64,000 bases of DNA from UBA1127 sp965116355 (GCA_965116355.1 OZ220679.1:1550001-1614000); one strand, 5' to 3'; counted from the stretch's first letter, positions 26,130-35,277 are shown. Program-made: numbers and translations. Notes: generated by a model not told the origin, from the sequence alone.

Positions 26130-26365
26130 ACCCCCACACCGTCGTTCCTGCGAAGGCAGGAACCCCGACACCCCCCACCCCGTTCGCCCACAGCCTCCCC
26201 GTTCGCCCTGAGGGAAATCGAAGGGCGCTCCCGCGAGCACAAAAAACACCGGCCCCGCACCAAACCGCGAGACCGGCCTCCAACCAAGTTAACCCCTCCG
26301 CCCGCCCTGACCCCCACGTAACCGTCATTCCCGCGAAGGCGGGAATCCAGCGGGCCGCCAGCCGC
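26130..26365. repeat. Dispersed repeats between gyrB and the aldolase gene
   Basis: It contains GTCGTTCCTGCGAAGGCAGG, GTTCGCCCTGAGGGAAATCG and GTCATTCCCGCGAAGGCGGG units. The rest of 25788-26369 holds only the gyrB promoter and leader. Confidence 0.75.
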
Positions 26366-26369
26366 GCAC

Positions 26370-27113
26370 TTACTCCTTGTACGACGCGTCCTTCCGGTCC
26401 AGCACTCGCAGCAGCCACGCCCACTCCGGCCGCCCCTGGAACCCCTCGAAGAACGCCGCCGTCCGCTCGATGGCCTCCGCCGGCGCCTGCCGCAGCGGCT
26501 GCCCCGTCGATTGCGCCAGCACCTGCGTCTTGCACGCCAGCTCCAGCAGCCACATCCGCACCCACGCCTCGCCCACGCTGCTCCCCACCGTCAGCAGCCC
26601 GTGGTTCCGAAGGATCATCGCGTTCTTGTCCCCCAGGTCCGTCACCAGCCGCTCCCGCTCGTCCGCGTCCACCGCCACCCCCTCGAACTCGTGGTACGCG
26701 ACGCGCTCGTGGAACTGGTACGCCTCCTGCTGCAGCGGCACCAGACCCTCCTCCAGCGCCGACACCGCCATCCCGTACGGCGTGTGCGTGTGCATCACGC
26801 ACAGCACGTCGTGCCGCGCCGAGTGGATCGCCGAGTGGATCACGAACCCCGCCGGGTTGATGCTCCGTTTCCCCTCCTCCAGCACGTTCCCGTCCACGTC
26901 GATCTTCACCAGGTTAGACGCCGTCACCTCGTCGTACCCCAGCCCGAACTCATTGATAAGAAACTGGTCCTCCGTGAACGGCACCCGGGACGTAATGTGG
27001 TTATACACCAGCGTCGTCATCCCGAAGTGGTCCGTAAGCCGGTACGCCGCCGCCAGATTAACCCGAGCCTTCCACTCCGCCTCCGAGTACCGCCTCCCCG
27101 TCTCCGTCGCCAT
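26370..27113 (-). CDS. Class II aldolase/adducin-family protein
   Basis: A 247-residue class II aldolase fold. The metal site is seen in the MHTHTPYG motif (CVMHTHTPYGMAVSALEEG) with a later His in RNHGLLTVGSSVGEAW. The acidic residue that usually completes catalysis precedes this in the NEFGLGYDEV region. Homologues include fuculose-phosphate aldolase, ribulose-phosphate epimerase and decarboxylases; many solitary members are of unknown substrate. The ATG is preceded by a GGAGG-like GAGGCGGCA. It probably forms its own transcript after the ABC-F gene. Confidence 0.85.
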   Translation of the reverse strand: MATETGRRYSEAEWKARVNLAAAYRLTDHFGMTTLVYNHITSRVPFTEDQFLINEFGLGYDEVTASNLVKIDVDGNVLEEGKRSINPAGFVIHSAIHSARHDVLCVMHTHTPYGMAVSALEEGLVPLQQEAYQFHERVAYHEFEGVAVDADERERLVTDLGDKNAMILRNHGLLTVGSSVGEAWVRMWLLELACKTQVLAQSTGQPLRQAPAEAIERTAAFFEGFQGRPEWAWLLRVLDRKDASYKE

Positions 27114-27157
27114 TGCCGCCTCCTCACAGGCCGATGGCCGCAGTATACCCCGTCACC

Positions 27158-29161
27158 CTACCCCTCGCGCAGCGCCGTCAGCCGCTCCTCCACGTCCTCC
27201 GCCTCCAGCGCCAGCCGTTCCCACTCCGCCCATAGCGACTGCGACTCCGCCTTCAGCGCCCGGTACTCCTCCCCTGACGACGTCACACGCGCCGGGTCCT
27301 TGTACAGCTCCGGCCGCGAGAACGCCGACTCCAGCTCCGCGATCCGTGCCTCCCGGTCCACCAGCGTCCCGTTGATACGCTCGATCTGCAGCCCCAGCCG
27401 CCGCGCCTCCGACGTCAGCGACCGCCGCTGCAGCTCCTCCTCGCTGATCGGCTTCCCTGACCGGCTCCGCGCCGGCGCCCGCTCGGCGCCCGCTCCCGCA
27501 GTCCCATTCACCCGCGCCCCGGAGCCGCCCGCGTCGACGCCCTTGGCCACCAAGGGCGCGGTCGTCTGCTTCCGGTAGAGGTATCCGTCATAGTCGCCGG
27601 GGTACACCGTCGGCCGGCCGTCCTCTATCTCGATGATCTTGTTCGCCACCTGCCGGATGAGCGTCCGGTCGTGCGTGATGAAGCAGATCGTGCCGTGGTA
27701 GTCGCCCAGCGCATCCGCTAGCACCTCCCGGGACGCGATGTCCAAGTGGTTGGTCGGCTCGTCCATCAGCAGCAGGTTCGTCGGCTGCAACAGCAGCTTG
27801 GCCAGCGCCACCCGCGCCTTCTCGCCGCCCGACAGCACCGCGATCGGCTTCCGCACGTCGTCTCCGCTGAACAGGAACCCACCTAAGAGTGTCCGCAGGT
27901 TCTGCTCCGACGCCCGGGGCGCCGCCTGCTGCAGCTCCTCGATGACCGTTTTGCCCGGGTCCAGCAGCTCCAGCACGTGCTGCGCGTAGTAATTCGTGAC
28001 CACGTTGAGCCCCGTCTTCCGCTCTCCCTCGTCGATCGGCTCGACCCCTGCCAGGATCTTGAGCATTGTCGTCTTCCCGGCCCCGTTCGGCCCCACCAGC
28101 GCCACCCGGTCCCCGCGCTCAAGCATCAGGTTCATGCCCCGGTACACGGAGACCTCGCCGTAAGACTTGCTGACGTTGCGCAGCGTCATGACCTCGTTGC
28201 CGCTCCGGGGCGGCGCCGGGAACGAGTACCGCACCTTCTTCGTCGCCCGCGGCAACGTGATGCTCTCCAGCTTCTCCAGCTGCTTCAGCCGGCTCTGCAC
28301 CTGGCTCGCCTTCGTCGCCTTGGCCCGGAACGCCTCCACGAAACGCATCTGCTTCTTGATCTCGCGCTGTTGCCGAGCCGCCGCCGCCCGCTTGGTCTCC
28401 AGAGCGCTCTCCCGGGCGGTCAGGTATTCGTCGTAATTCCCTGCGTACAGCACCACCTCGTCCTGCTCGATGGCGAGCACCTTGGTCGCTGTCTGGTTCA
28501 GGAATGCCCGGTCGTGCGACGTGATCACCACCCCGCCCCGGAAGCCCGCCAGGTACTTCTCGAACCACAGGTTCGCGTCCAGGTCCAGGTGGTTTGTCGG
28601 CTCGTCCAGCAGCAGCAGGTTCGGCTTCCGGAACAGCGTCCGCGCCAGCCCCGCACGCATCACCCACCCGCCGCTGAACTCGTTCATCCGACGCGAAAAG
28701 TCCCCCTGCTTGAACCCGAGCCCCGACAGGATCGCCTTCGCCTCGTGCTCCCGGCCCTCGCCGCCCGTCGCCTCCAGCGCCGCGTCCAGCTCCCCCAGCC
28801 GCTCCAGAAGCGCCCCCTGCCGCGCTGCATCCGTCTCCGTCGACAGCGCCTCCCGCGCCGACGCAATCTCCGCAGCGAGCGCCTTCGCCTCCGCCCGCGC
28901 GTCCAGCACCTCCTCCAGCAGCGCCTTGCCCGAGAACGTCGGCAGCTCCTGCTTCAGGTACCCGACGGTCACCCCCCGGCGCATCGTCACGCTCCCCGTC
29001 TCCGGCGCCGACTCCCCCGACAGAATGTCCAGCAGCGTCGTCTTCCCGGACCCGTTCGCCCCCACCAGCGCGATACGGTCCCGGGCGTCAACGTTGAGCG
29101 TCAGCCCGCTGAACAGCGTCCTGTCCGCAAACCCCTTACTGATATCAAAAGCAAACAGCAT
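27158..29161 (-). CDS. ABC-F family ATP-binding protein (Uup/EttA-like ribosome factor)
   Basis: A 667-residue protein with two ABC ATPase domains and no membrane part. Walker A sites are GANGSGKTTLLD and GPNGAGKTTMLKIL, the signature motifs are FSGGW and LSGGEKARVALAKL, and both LLLDEPTNHLD and LLMDEPTNHLD are present. The interdomain linker (RAAAARQQREIKKQMRFVEAF) and a C-terminal coiled coil follow, as in Uup/YheS proteins. These act on the ribosome to relieve stalling, or confer antibiotic resistance; which one applies is not decidable here. Confidence 0.93.
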   Translation of the reverse strand: MLFAFDISKGFADRTLFSGLTLNVDARDRIALVGANGSGKTTLLDILSGESAPETGSVTMRRGVTVGYLKQELPTFSGKALLEEVLDARAEAKALAAEIASAREALSTETDAARQGALLERLGELDAALEATGGEGREHEAKAILSGLGFKQGDFSRRMNEFSGGWVMRAGLARTLFRKPNLLLLDEPTNHLDLDANLWFEKYLAGFRGGVVITSHDRAFLNQTATKVLAIEQDEVVLYAGNYDEYLTARESALETKRAAAARQQREIKKQMRFVEAFRAKATKASQVQSRLKQLEKLESITLPRATKKVRYSFPAPPRSGNEVMTLRNVSKSYGEVSVYRGMNLMLERGDRVALVGPNGAGKTTMLKILAGVEPIDEGERKTGLNVVTNYYAQHVLELLDPGKTVIEELQQAAPRASEQNLRTLLGGFLFSGDDVRKPIAVLSGGEKARVALAKLLLQPTNLLLMDEPTNHLDIASREVLADALGDYHGTICFITHDRTLIRQVANKIIEIEDGRPTVYPGDYDGYLYRKQTTAPLVAKGVDAGGSGARVNGTAGAGAERAPARSRSGKPISEEELQRRSLTSEARRLGLQIERINGTLVDREARIAELESAFSRPELYKDPARVTSSGEEYRALKAESQSLWAEWERLALEAEDVEERLTALREG

Positions 29162-29219
29162 AAAAACCCACCCAACCCATCATACAACCCCACCCCAACC
29201 ACCCCTACCCTCACCACCA

Positions 29220-29440
29220 CCCCCACACGTTTCACCACCGAAAACCGGTGCCCCGCACCCCCAGGGCCCCCCGTCGTTCCCACGCAGGCGGGAACCCCGA
29301 CGCCCCCCGCCCCCCACCGTTCGCCCTGAGGGAAATCGAAGGGTGAATGGGGTGCCACAGGCCCCACGTGGCGAACGGTCATTGGTTGGAGGAATCGTAG
29401 GGGCGATTCGCGAATCGCCCCTACCGTGCTGAGGCGGGAA
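29220..29440. repeat. Dispersed repeats and boundary of the AT-richer island
   Basis: It contains GTCGTTCCCACGCAGGCGGG, GTTCGCCCTGAGGGAAATCG and the GTAGGGGCGATTCGCGAATCGCCC palindrome. Immediately after it the base composition turns AT-richer. Confidence 0.75.
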
Positions 29441-29600
29441 CCCTTGCCCGACGACGCCTACCCTAGCGGCAAGAAAAACCCGCCACCTTCTCTCAATTCC
29501 AGCCTAGGGCACATTGAAGCATCTCATCTTCTAACGCTAGAGTAGAGGTATTGCTACGCAACTCCAAAGCACCTACAAACCTGTGGGGAGAGTCAGTCAT

Positions 29601-30602
29601 ATGGCCGAAATTCTCGCTCGGATGGCGACCACAGCGACAATTGAACAAGGTGGGGCAAAGGTAAGCATCACGAAAGAAGTGCTTGAGACATTTGCGGAAC
29701 AGATTACAAATGGCCAAGCGAAGCCCTTCACTGTAGATCATGACCCATTCTGCTTACCCATTGGCAAAATGGCGGAAGCTTGGGTTGAACCGTTTGGAGA
29801 AGGGTATGCATTAATTGGACGAGTTTACGTCGAAGAGACTTATTCGACCCTGACCCATAGCACAACTGGTGTCAATTTCGTCTGCTTGACTTTTGATCAA
29901 CATCCCAAAGCCTTTGGGACTAGAAGTTACGGCACACCGACCGACCAACATGACTCCTTGCAGGTTGACTTGGCAAATTTCGCAGATGCACATGACTACG
30001 AAGCGTTTGCACTTGAAGTCGGAAAGATAGACTCCGGGATAAGCTGTAGCCAAGGGATCGCGCGACACTCTGCCGTACCTGAACCGTTTGTGCAATTTGT
30101 GATTTCAAACTTGGACGTAGGCGCAGCCATGGCCGTCGGATTGTGGGTAGCAGCAAGGGTCGGGAAATTTGTAAGTTACACCGTTGACGAAACCTTAAGG
30201 AAGACTGCTGACGAGGTCTCAGACTCATTGAGCCAGAAGTTGAAGAAGATCCTCGCGGCCTTTGGGAGAAACCGACCTCACGACGATAGACCAACTACAC
30301 TCCAGATTGTTATACCGGGAAATCCAGAACTTATCCTTTTGCAGCGGGTCACGACAAACGAAGAGTTTCTACCCCTAGACCTCCATGTGTTGGCGGAGGA
30401 AATGGAGCGATTCGGCGACATTCTACAAGAGGCAGTAAGCGCGGTTTTTGCCAGGACCCAATCTGACGACTGGAAGCTCCAATACATAACAACGAAGTCA
30501 GGACAAGTTATCGGATCCATTGATTGCTACAACAGAACCATGAATACCCTCGAGCAAATTACTAAGAGCCGCAAGAGCAACGAGGACGCATCTTCGGAGT
30601 GA
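29601..30602 (+). CDS. Orphan protein of unknown function, AT-rich codon use
   Basis: A 333-residue protein that I do not recognise. The first about 80 residues are a compact alpha/beta module (VTITKEVL-like KVSITKEVLETFAEQI, then KPFTVDHDPFCLPIGKMAEA). About residues 170-195 form a hydrophobic helix (VGAAMAVGLWVAARVGKFV), followed by an amphipathic, charged helix, and the last about 90 residues are a soluble domain (LQIVIPGNPELILLQRVTT). Codon use is clearly less GC-rich than in all neighbours, which points to recent transfer. The start is the ATG behind GGGGAG. A membrane-linked defence or effector role is speculative. Confidence 0.7.
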   Translation: MAEILARMATTATIEQGGAKVSITKEVLETFAEQITNGQAKPFTVDHDPFCLPIGKMAEAWVEPFGEGYALIGRVYVEETYSTLTHSTTGVNFVCLTFDQHPKAFGTRSYGTPTDQHDSLQVDLANFADAHDYEAFALEVGKIDSGISCSQGIARHSAVPEPFVQFVISNLDVGAAMAVGLWVAARVGKFVSYTVDETLRKTADEVSDSLSQKLKKILAAFGRNRPHDDRPTTLQIVIPGNPELILLQRVTTNEEFLPLDLHVLAEEMERFGDILQEAVSAVFARTQSDDWKLQYITTKSGQVIGSIDCYNRTMNTLEQITKSRKSNEDASSE

Positions 30603-31175
30603 AGTCTGCTTGAACGGGAACTTGCCCTAGGTATAGGCGCTCTTGCCTACTGACAGTCAAATGCGGCAACCCACAATCTGCCATGAGGATGCAGGGCAAA
30701 TGCAACCCACACGTAAAGACTTCGTCTCTAGTCAATAAGGGTCGGGTTTCAAGGAGAGTCGAACTGGCATCAATTCATTTGTAGCAGAAGAGGAAAGTAG
30801 GCACTCGTGACTCATCGCAAATTCACAAGTTGATGAATCGTCAGAAGCCCTTGTGGTGCAAAAGGCGCTGTCGTTGTCAGCCGTGACTTCGATCCTTTGA
30901 AAGGTTGGCTCGCTCTTTCTCGCGCGGTAGCCCCGACACTTGATGCAACCAAGCTGGTCGTGGACCCTATTGTCCGTTGCAGTCTTTCTGGTCTGGCTTC
31001 TCCTCTACCGGTGGATACCAAAATTGCCACCCTTTGTTGGCCCTCAAGATCCCTATAGGTGTATTTGCCCCCAGCCCCCAAGACCCCACCATGACACCAC
31101 CCCCGCGCGCACCCTCCCTCCACCGCGATACCCTCCTCCTCGAACACGCCGACACCACCCACAAGGAGGACCGCC
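30603..31175. other. Noncoding stretch within the AT-richer island
   Basis: About 570 bases with no ORF that has a ribosome binding site and sensible composition. A hydrophobic 90-codon frame at 30940 is present but lacks a start signal and turns proline-rich, so I regard it as chance. Composition changes back to GC-rich near 31050. Confidence 0.5.
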
Positions 31176-31592
31176 ATGGAGGAACCCCAGACCGACATCC
31201 TCAAGGAAATGACCGACATGATCCGCGCCGCCCACAACTACCAGGACTACCGCAAAGCCAAGGCCCTCGACGCTCTCGATGACTTTGACGACCTCGATAA
31301 CGACGAGCCCGAGCCGGAACCCGCGGAAGAGCCCGAGCGCAGGAAGCCCGGCGGCCAGCCCGGCAACCAGAACGCCCGCAAGCACGGCTTCTACTCCCAG
31401 CTCTTCCCTGTGGAAGAGCTCGACTCCCTTGACGAGTCCCGCGCCCTCAAGGACTGCGCCGAAGACATCGCCGCCTTGCGCCACATCATCGGAACCCTCA
31501 TCCGCCGCCCCAGGCGCAACTATGAGCTCATCAACGGGTCGTACCGGGAGCTCGCCCGCTTGCTGGCGGTTCAGCGCCACTACCGGCCCTAG
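31176..31592 (+). CDS. Phage-type small protein with GNQNARKHGFYS motif
   Basis: A 138-residue, very charged protein. An acidic Asp/Glu-rich segment (ALDDFDDLDNDEPEPEPAEE, about residues 37-56) is followed by the motif GGQPGNQNARKHGFYSQLF. This motif is common in small phage or transposon-associated proteins next to terminase or HTH genes. The C-terminal part is helical and basic. The ATG follows AAGGAGG. No other phage gene is adjacent, so it may be a solitary remnant. Function unknown. Confidence 0.65.
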   Translation: MEEPQTDILKEMTDMIRAAHNYQDYRKAKALDALDDFDDLDNDEPEPEPAEEPERRKPGGQPGNQNARKHGFYSQLFPVEELDSLDESRALKDCAEDIAALRHIIGTLIRRPRRNYELINGSYRELARLLAVQRHYRP

Positions 31593-31599
31593 TGGCCCA

Positions 31600-31978
31600 C
31601 CCAGTCGTTCCGAGTCGATTTCCGAAGTCGACTCCGTATCTGGAGGAGTCGTTTCCAGCTACGAAAATCCCGGCGAGTCGTTTTTTTTCCGCGCAGGAAC
31701 GACTGCTCAGCGCCTATCTGGCAGCCCGGCAAATCATAGGGGAAGGGAAACGACGCAAGAGATGACAATTAGCTTGCAAAAAGAAGCCCGCAAAGAGCCG
31801 GCCCCCTCCCTCGGCTCGTCGTTCCTGCGGAGGCAGGAATCCATGGGCGGCCGGGTGGGGCCGTTCGCCCTGAGGGAAATCGAAGGGCCACCCCCTCGTC
31901 GTTCCTGCGGAGGCAGGAACCCCGCCAAACGGAGCCTCTCTTGTTCGCCGTTCGCCCTGAGCCTGTCGAAGGGCGCGC
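31600..31978. repeat. Repeat-filled gap after the phage-like gene
   Basis: GAGTCGA/TCGACTC forms a 7-bp inverted repeat near 31611-31633, and a run of eight or more T follows at about 31681. Then come two GTCGTTCCTGCGGAGGCAGG units and two GTTCGCCCTGAG..TCGAAGGGC units. No gene is visible. Confidence 0.65.
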
Positions 31979-31980
31979 AC

Positions 31981-32592
31981 CTACCCCTCGCCGTCCCCGC
32001 CCTTCCGCAGCGTCGACCACCCATACCACAGCCGGTGCAGCGCCGTCAGCGGCGCCAGCGCCGCAATCACCGCCACCCCAATCGTCACGTACCCCGTCAG
32101 CAGCCCGGCCGCCAGCACCAGCACCCGCTCCGGCCGCGACATCAACCCCACCGCCGCCGTCGCGCCCAGCCCCTGCGCCCGCGCCACCACATAGCTCACC
32201 ATCACAGACGCCACAAACGCCGCGTACGTCAGGAACACCAGCCGCTCGTCGCCCTGCTCCACCGCCAGCCACAGCACGCCGAACAGCACCACCCCTTCCG
32301 ACACCCTGTCGACGACCGAGTCCAGCAGCGCCCCCGCCGCCGACGCCTTCCCGCTCAGCCGTGCCACCGTCCCGTCGATCGAGTCCAGCCCCGCCGACAC
32401 CAGCAGCATCACGCCGCCCCACACCAGCTCGTCGATGGCGATCAGGTACGCCGTCACGCACGCCAGCGCCAGCCCCAACAGCGTCACCGCGTTCGGCCCA
32501 ACGCGAAGGAAGATCAGCCCCCGCGCAATCGGCTCCTCGTAGTAGCGGCCCACCGCCGCCCGCACCCTCGCCCGGTCGAAGCCGATGGCCAC
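31981..32592 (-). CDS. CDP-alcohol phosphatidyltransferase (phosphatidylinositol-type)
   Basis: A 203-residue polytopic membrane enzyme. The family motif D(x)2DG(x)2AR(x)8G(x)3D(x)3D is complete: D70, D73-G74, A77-R78, G87, D91, D95. It condenses CDP-diacylglycerol with a polyol or polyol phosphate. The GTG start lies two bases beyond the stop codon of the glycosyltransferase gene, so translation is coupled. A PimA-like glycosyltransferase next to a PIS/PgsA-type enzyme suggests a phosphatidylinositol or glycosylated lipid pathway, as in actinobacteria; this is inference. Confidence 0.88.
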   Translation of the reverse strand: MAIGFDRARVRAAVGRYYEEPIARGLIFLRVGPNAVTLLGLALACVTAYLIAIDELVWGGVMLLVSAGLDSIDGTVARLSGKASAAGALLDSVVDRVSEGVVLFGVLWLAVEQGDERLVFLTYAAFVASVMVSYVVARAQGLGATAAVGLMSRPERVLVLAAGLLTGYVTIGVAVIAALAPLTALHRLWYGWSTLRKGGDGEG

Positions 32593-32593
32593 C

Positions 32594-33796
32594 CTAGACC
32601 GCCCCCGCTCGTCCTGAGCCCGTCGAAGGAGCCTGTCCTGATCCTGTCGCCGTTCGCCCTGAGCCTGTCGAAGGGCTGCGCTCCACCTCTTCCCGCACCG
32701 CCTCGTAGTACTCCAGCACCTGCCCTGCCACCCGCTCCCACCGGAACTCGTACGCCCGCCGCTCCCCAAACGCCCCCATCGCGGAGCGCATCGTCGGGTC
32801 CTGGATCATCTGCCGCAGGGCCTCGGCCAGCGCCTCGTCGTCCGCCGGCGCCGCCATCAGCCCCTGCATCCCGTCTTCCAGCACCGTCGCGAACCCCTCC
32901 AGCCGTGACGCCACGATCGGCGTCCCCGACGCCATCGCCTCCAGCAGCACGATCCCAAAACTCTCCTTCCCCGTCGCCGGCGAGCAGAAGATGTCCGCCG
33001 TCCGGTAGTACCGCGACAGGTCCTCGCCGGACACGCCCCCCAGGAACTCCACGTCCTGCAGCGCGTGCTCGCCCAGCACCCGGTAGCTGTCCTTGTCCGG
33101 CGTCCCCGGCCCCACCACCAGCAGCCGAAGGTTCGGGAACTGCCACTTCAGCCGGCTGTACGCCATCAGCAGGTACTTCAGCCCCTTCCGCTTCTCCATC
33201 CGCCCGACGAAGAGGATGTTCACCTTCCCGTCCAGGTACTGCGGGAAAGGCTGCACCTCCGCGTGGTACCGCGAAAGGTCGATGCCGTTGGGGATGACCC
33301 GGTAGTCGCCCGGAAAGTGCCGCTCCACAAACAGCCGGGCCAGCGGCGACACCGCAATCCGCCCGTGCAGCTTCTTGAACCAGTGCCGAAGCGGAGGCGC
33401 AGCCCACGGGTAGATGTGGCTCCGCCCGTGGTACGCGTGGAACGTCCCGATGTTGATCGTCTTGGAGCAGTGCAGCACCAGCCACGGCAGCAGTGGCGTC
33501 AGCGGCTCGTGCACGTGCACCACGTCGAATTGCTCCCGCTCCAGCAGCTCCCGCACGTTCCGCACCAGCCACGGCGACAGCGACAGCCGCGCGACCGACC
33601 CCCCCGCCGGCACCGGCACCGGCACGCCAAGCCGCACAAAGCGGTCGAAGGGGAGCGTGTTCGCCGGCTGCGACGACGGCGCGATGATCCACGCCTCGTG
33701 CCCCTGCCGGCCGAACTCCTGCGCCAGCTGCTCTATGTGCGCAGTGACCCCGCCCGGAAACGCGAAGTCATACGGGGAGACCAGCGCTATCTTCAT
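32594..33796 (-). CDS. GT4-family glycosyltransferase (PimA-like), repeat-derived C-terminus
   Basis: A 400-residue GT-B glycosyltransferase. The N-terminal domain has SPYDFAFPGGVTAHIEQLA, the classic GGV start of GT4 enzymes, and FDVVHVHEPLTPLLPW. The C-terminal domain has FVGRMEKRKGLKYLL and the GTPIVASRLEGF loop with KESFGIVLLEAMASG. It resembles phosphatidylinositol mannosyltransferase and related lipid glycosyltransferases. The last about 28 residues (PSTGSGRTATGSGQAP and on) are the translation of two dispersed repeats and are not part of the fold. It is coupled to the phosphatidyltransferase gene. Confidence 0.9.
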   Translation of the reverse strand: MKIALVSPYDFAFPGGVTAHIEQLAQEFGRQGHEAWIIAPSSQPANTLPFDRFVRLGVPVPVPAGGSVARLSLSPWLVRNVRELLEREQFDVVHVHEPLTPLLPWLVLHCSKTINIGTFHAYHGRSHIYPWAAPPLRHWFKKLHGRIAVSPLARLFVERHFPGDYRVIPNGIDLSRYHAEVQPFPQYLDGKVNILFVGRMEKRKGLKYLLMAYSRLKWQFPNLRLLVVGPGTPDKDSYRVLGEHALQDVEFLGGVSGEDLSRYYRTADIFCSPATGKESFGIVLLEAMASGTPIVASRLEGFATVLEDGMQGLMAAPADDEALAEALRQMIQDPTMRSAMGAFGERRAYEFRWERVAGQVLEYYEAVREEVERSPSTGSGRTATGSGQAPSTGSGRAGAV

Positions 33797-33894
33797 AGCA
33801 ACCCCAAGAGAGGCGTACGGTCTCGTAATGGAGGAAACACCCGCGCATTGTAGCAAATCGGGAGTGGCGCAACACCCTTCACGTCGCCCGCCTG

Positions 33895-35277
33895 CTATCG
33901 CCCCCGCCGAGACCCCGACGCCGCAGGCGGCGAGCCGTCCCGGTAGTCCGGCGCCTCCATCTCCAGCGCCGTCACAAACCGGTCGTCCTTCAGCCGCGAC
34001 GCGATCGACGGCTGCAGCACGGTGTCGCCCTGCATCGTGATGACCGTCGGCAGCCGCGCGTTGTGACGGTGCACCAGCAGTTGGTACAGCTTCTCCTGCG
34101 CCCACGGCGTCGTCGCCTGCGAGCCCAGGTCGTCCAGCACCAGCAGCTCCGCGCCCTTCACCCGCTCGAACAGCTCGTCGTACGTCGTCGCGCTGTTCGG
34201 CGCGAAGGTGTACCGCAGGTGGTCCAGCAGCTCCGGCACGAAGGCAAAGAACGCCGGCGCCCCCTGCCGCATCCGCTCGTTCCAGATCGACGCCGCCAGG
34301 TGCGTCTTCCCGACGCCCGTGCTGCCGATGAGCACCAGCCACACGCCCGCCGGGTCGCCCGCCACCGACTGCGCCGCCGACTGCGCCGCCTGCAGCGACT
34401 CCCGCTGCCTCGCGTTCGCCCGGTTGCCCGCCGTCGAGAACGCTTCGAACGTCATCGCCTGCATCTGCTCCGGCAGCGACCCCAGCGACCGCCCCGTCGC
34501 CGACCGCGGCAGCGCCAGCTCGTACACCTGCCCCGTGCCCGCCCCCGAAAGCCGCGTCTGGAACCGTTCCTCCAGCGTCTCCAGCGGCGCCGCCAGCGTC
34601 ACCACCGTCGGCAGCTCCAGGTTGTACCGGTGGTTCAGCACCTGGAACAGCTTCTCCTGCGCCCACGGCGTCGACGCCTGCGCGCCCAGCCCGTCCAGCA
34701 CCAGCACCGGCGCGTTCCGCACCTGGTCGAAGAGCAGGTCGTAGTCCGCGTCGCTGTTCGGCGCATACGCCGCCCGCAGGTGGTCGAGGAGGTCCGGCGC
34801 GACCATGAACAGCGCGGGCACCCCCGCCTCGACGGTGCGGTGCGTCACCGCCGCCGCCAGGTGCGTCTTCCCGCACCCGCTCGGCCCCGCCAGCACCAGC
34901 CACCCGCTCGGCGCCTCCGCAAAATCCCGCGCCGCCTCGTAGGCCGCGTGGAACAGCCGCCGGTCGTCCGGGTCCGCGCTGCGCCCGTCGCGGTCCAGCG
35001 TGTCGAAGGTGAACCGCGCCAGCACGCCCAGGTTGCTGTACCGCAGCAGCCGCTCGCGCCGCTCTGTCGCGTCCTCCCGCTCCCAGCACGAGCACGGGTC
35101 GATGGACCCCCAGCGCGGGTGGCCGAAGGGCACGTCGACACGCACCCACCGCGTGCCGTTGCACAGCGGGCAGGCGGGCGCCTCGTCCGTCTCGGGGCTA
35201 TCGTCCGGGACGCCGGACGATCTCGCTGGCGCGAACCGCGCCAGCACGTCCCCCAGCCGTTCCATCTCCTCTGCCAT
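33895..35277 (-). CDS. Tandem double-AAA+ DnaC/IstB-like helicase loader with zinc finger
   Basis: A 460-residue protein with two consecutive DnaC-type ATPase modules. A CPLC..CSC cluster (C36, C39, C62, C64) forms an N-terminal zinc finger. Module 1 has Walker A GPSGCGKTH (about 131-139) and LVLDGLGA; module 2 has GSTGVGKTH (about 318-326) and LLVLDDLGS. The modules are clearly duplicated: both have LLDHLR..APNS, STPWAQEKL/TTPWAQEKL and LPTVVT/LPTVIT. Module 1 has Gly where the second Walker B acid belongs. It overlaps the DnaD-like gene by 80 bases and follows dnaB, so helicase loading is the likely role. Confidence 0.85.
   Translation of the reverse strand: MAEEMERLGDVLARFAPARSSGVPDDSPETDEAPACPLCNGTRWVRVDVPFGHPRWGSIDPCSCWEREDATERRERLLRYSNLGVLARFTFDTLDRDGRSADPDDRRLFHAAYEAARDFAEAPSGWLVLAGPSGCGKTHLAAAVTHRTVEAGVPALFMVAPDLLDHLRAAYAPNSDADYDLLFDQVRNAPVLVLDGLGAQASTPWAQEKLFQVLNHRYNLELPTVVTLAAPLETLEERFQTRLSGAGTGQVYELALPRSATGRSLGSLPEQMQAMTFEAFSTAGNRANARQRESLQAAQSAAQSVAGDPAGVWLVLIGSTGVGKTHLAASIWNERMRQGAPAFFAFVPELLDHLRYTFAPNSATTYDELFERVKGAELLVLDDLGSQATTPWAQEKLYQLLVHRHNARLPTVITMQGDTVLQPSIASRLKDDRFVTALEMEAPDYRDGSPPAASGSRRGR

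Noticed and set aside
29101..31100. An insertion sequence explaining the AT-richer island
   Set aside because: No transposase frame, terminal inverted repeats or target duplication could be seen.
30940..31212. A 90-codon hydrophobic frame in the AT-richer island
   Set aside because: It lacks a ribosome binding site, changes to proline-rich composition halfway, and overlaps the phage-like gene start.
32594..35164. An 856-codon open frame including the glycosyltransferase
   Set aside because: Only the last 400 codons are the GT4 enzyme, with a typical start; the upstream part is a shadow of the helicase-loader gene in another frame.
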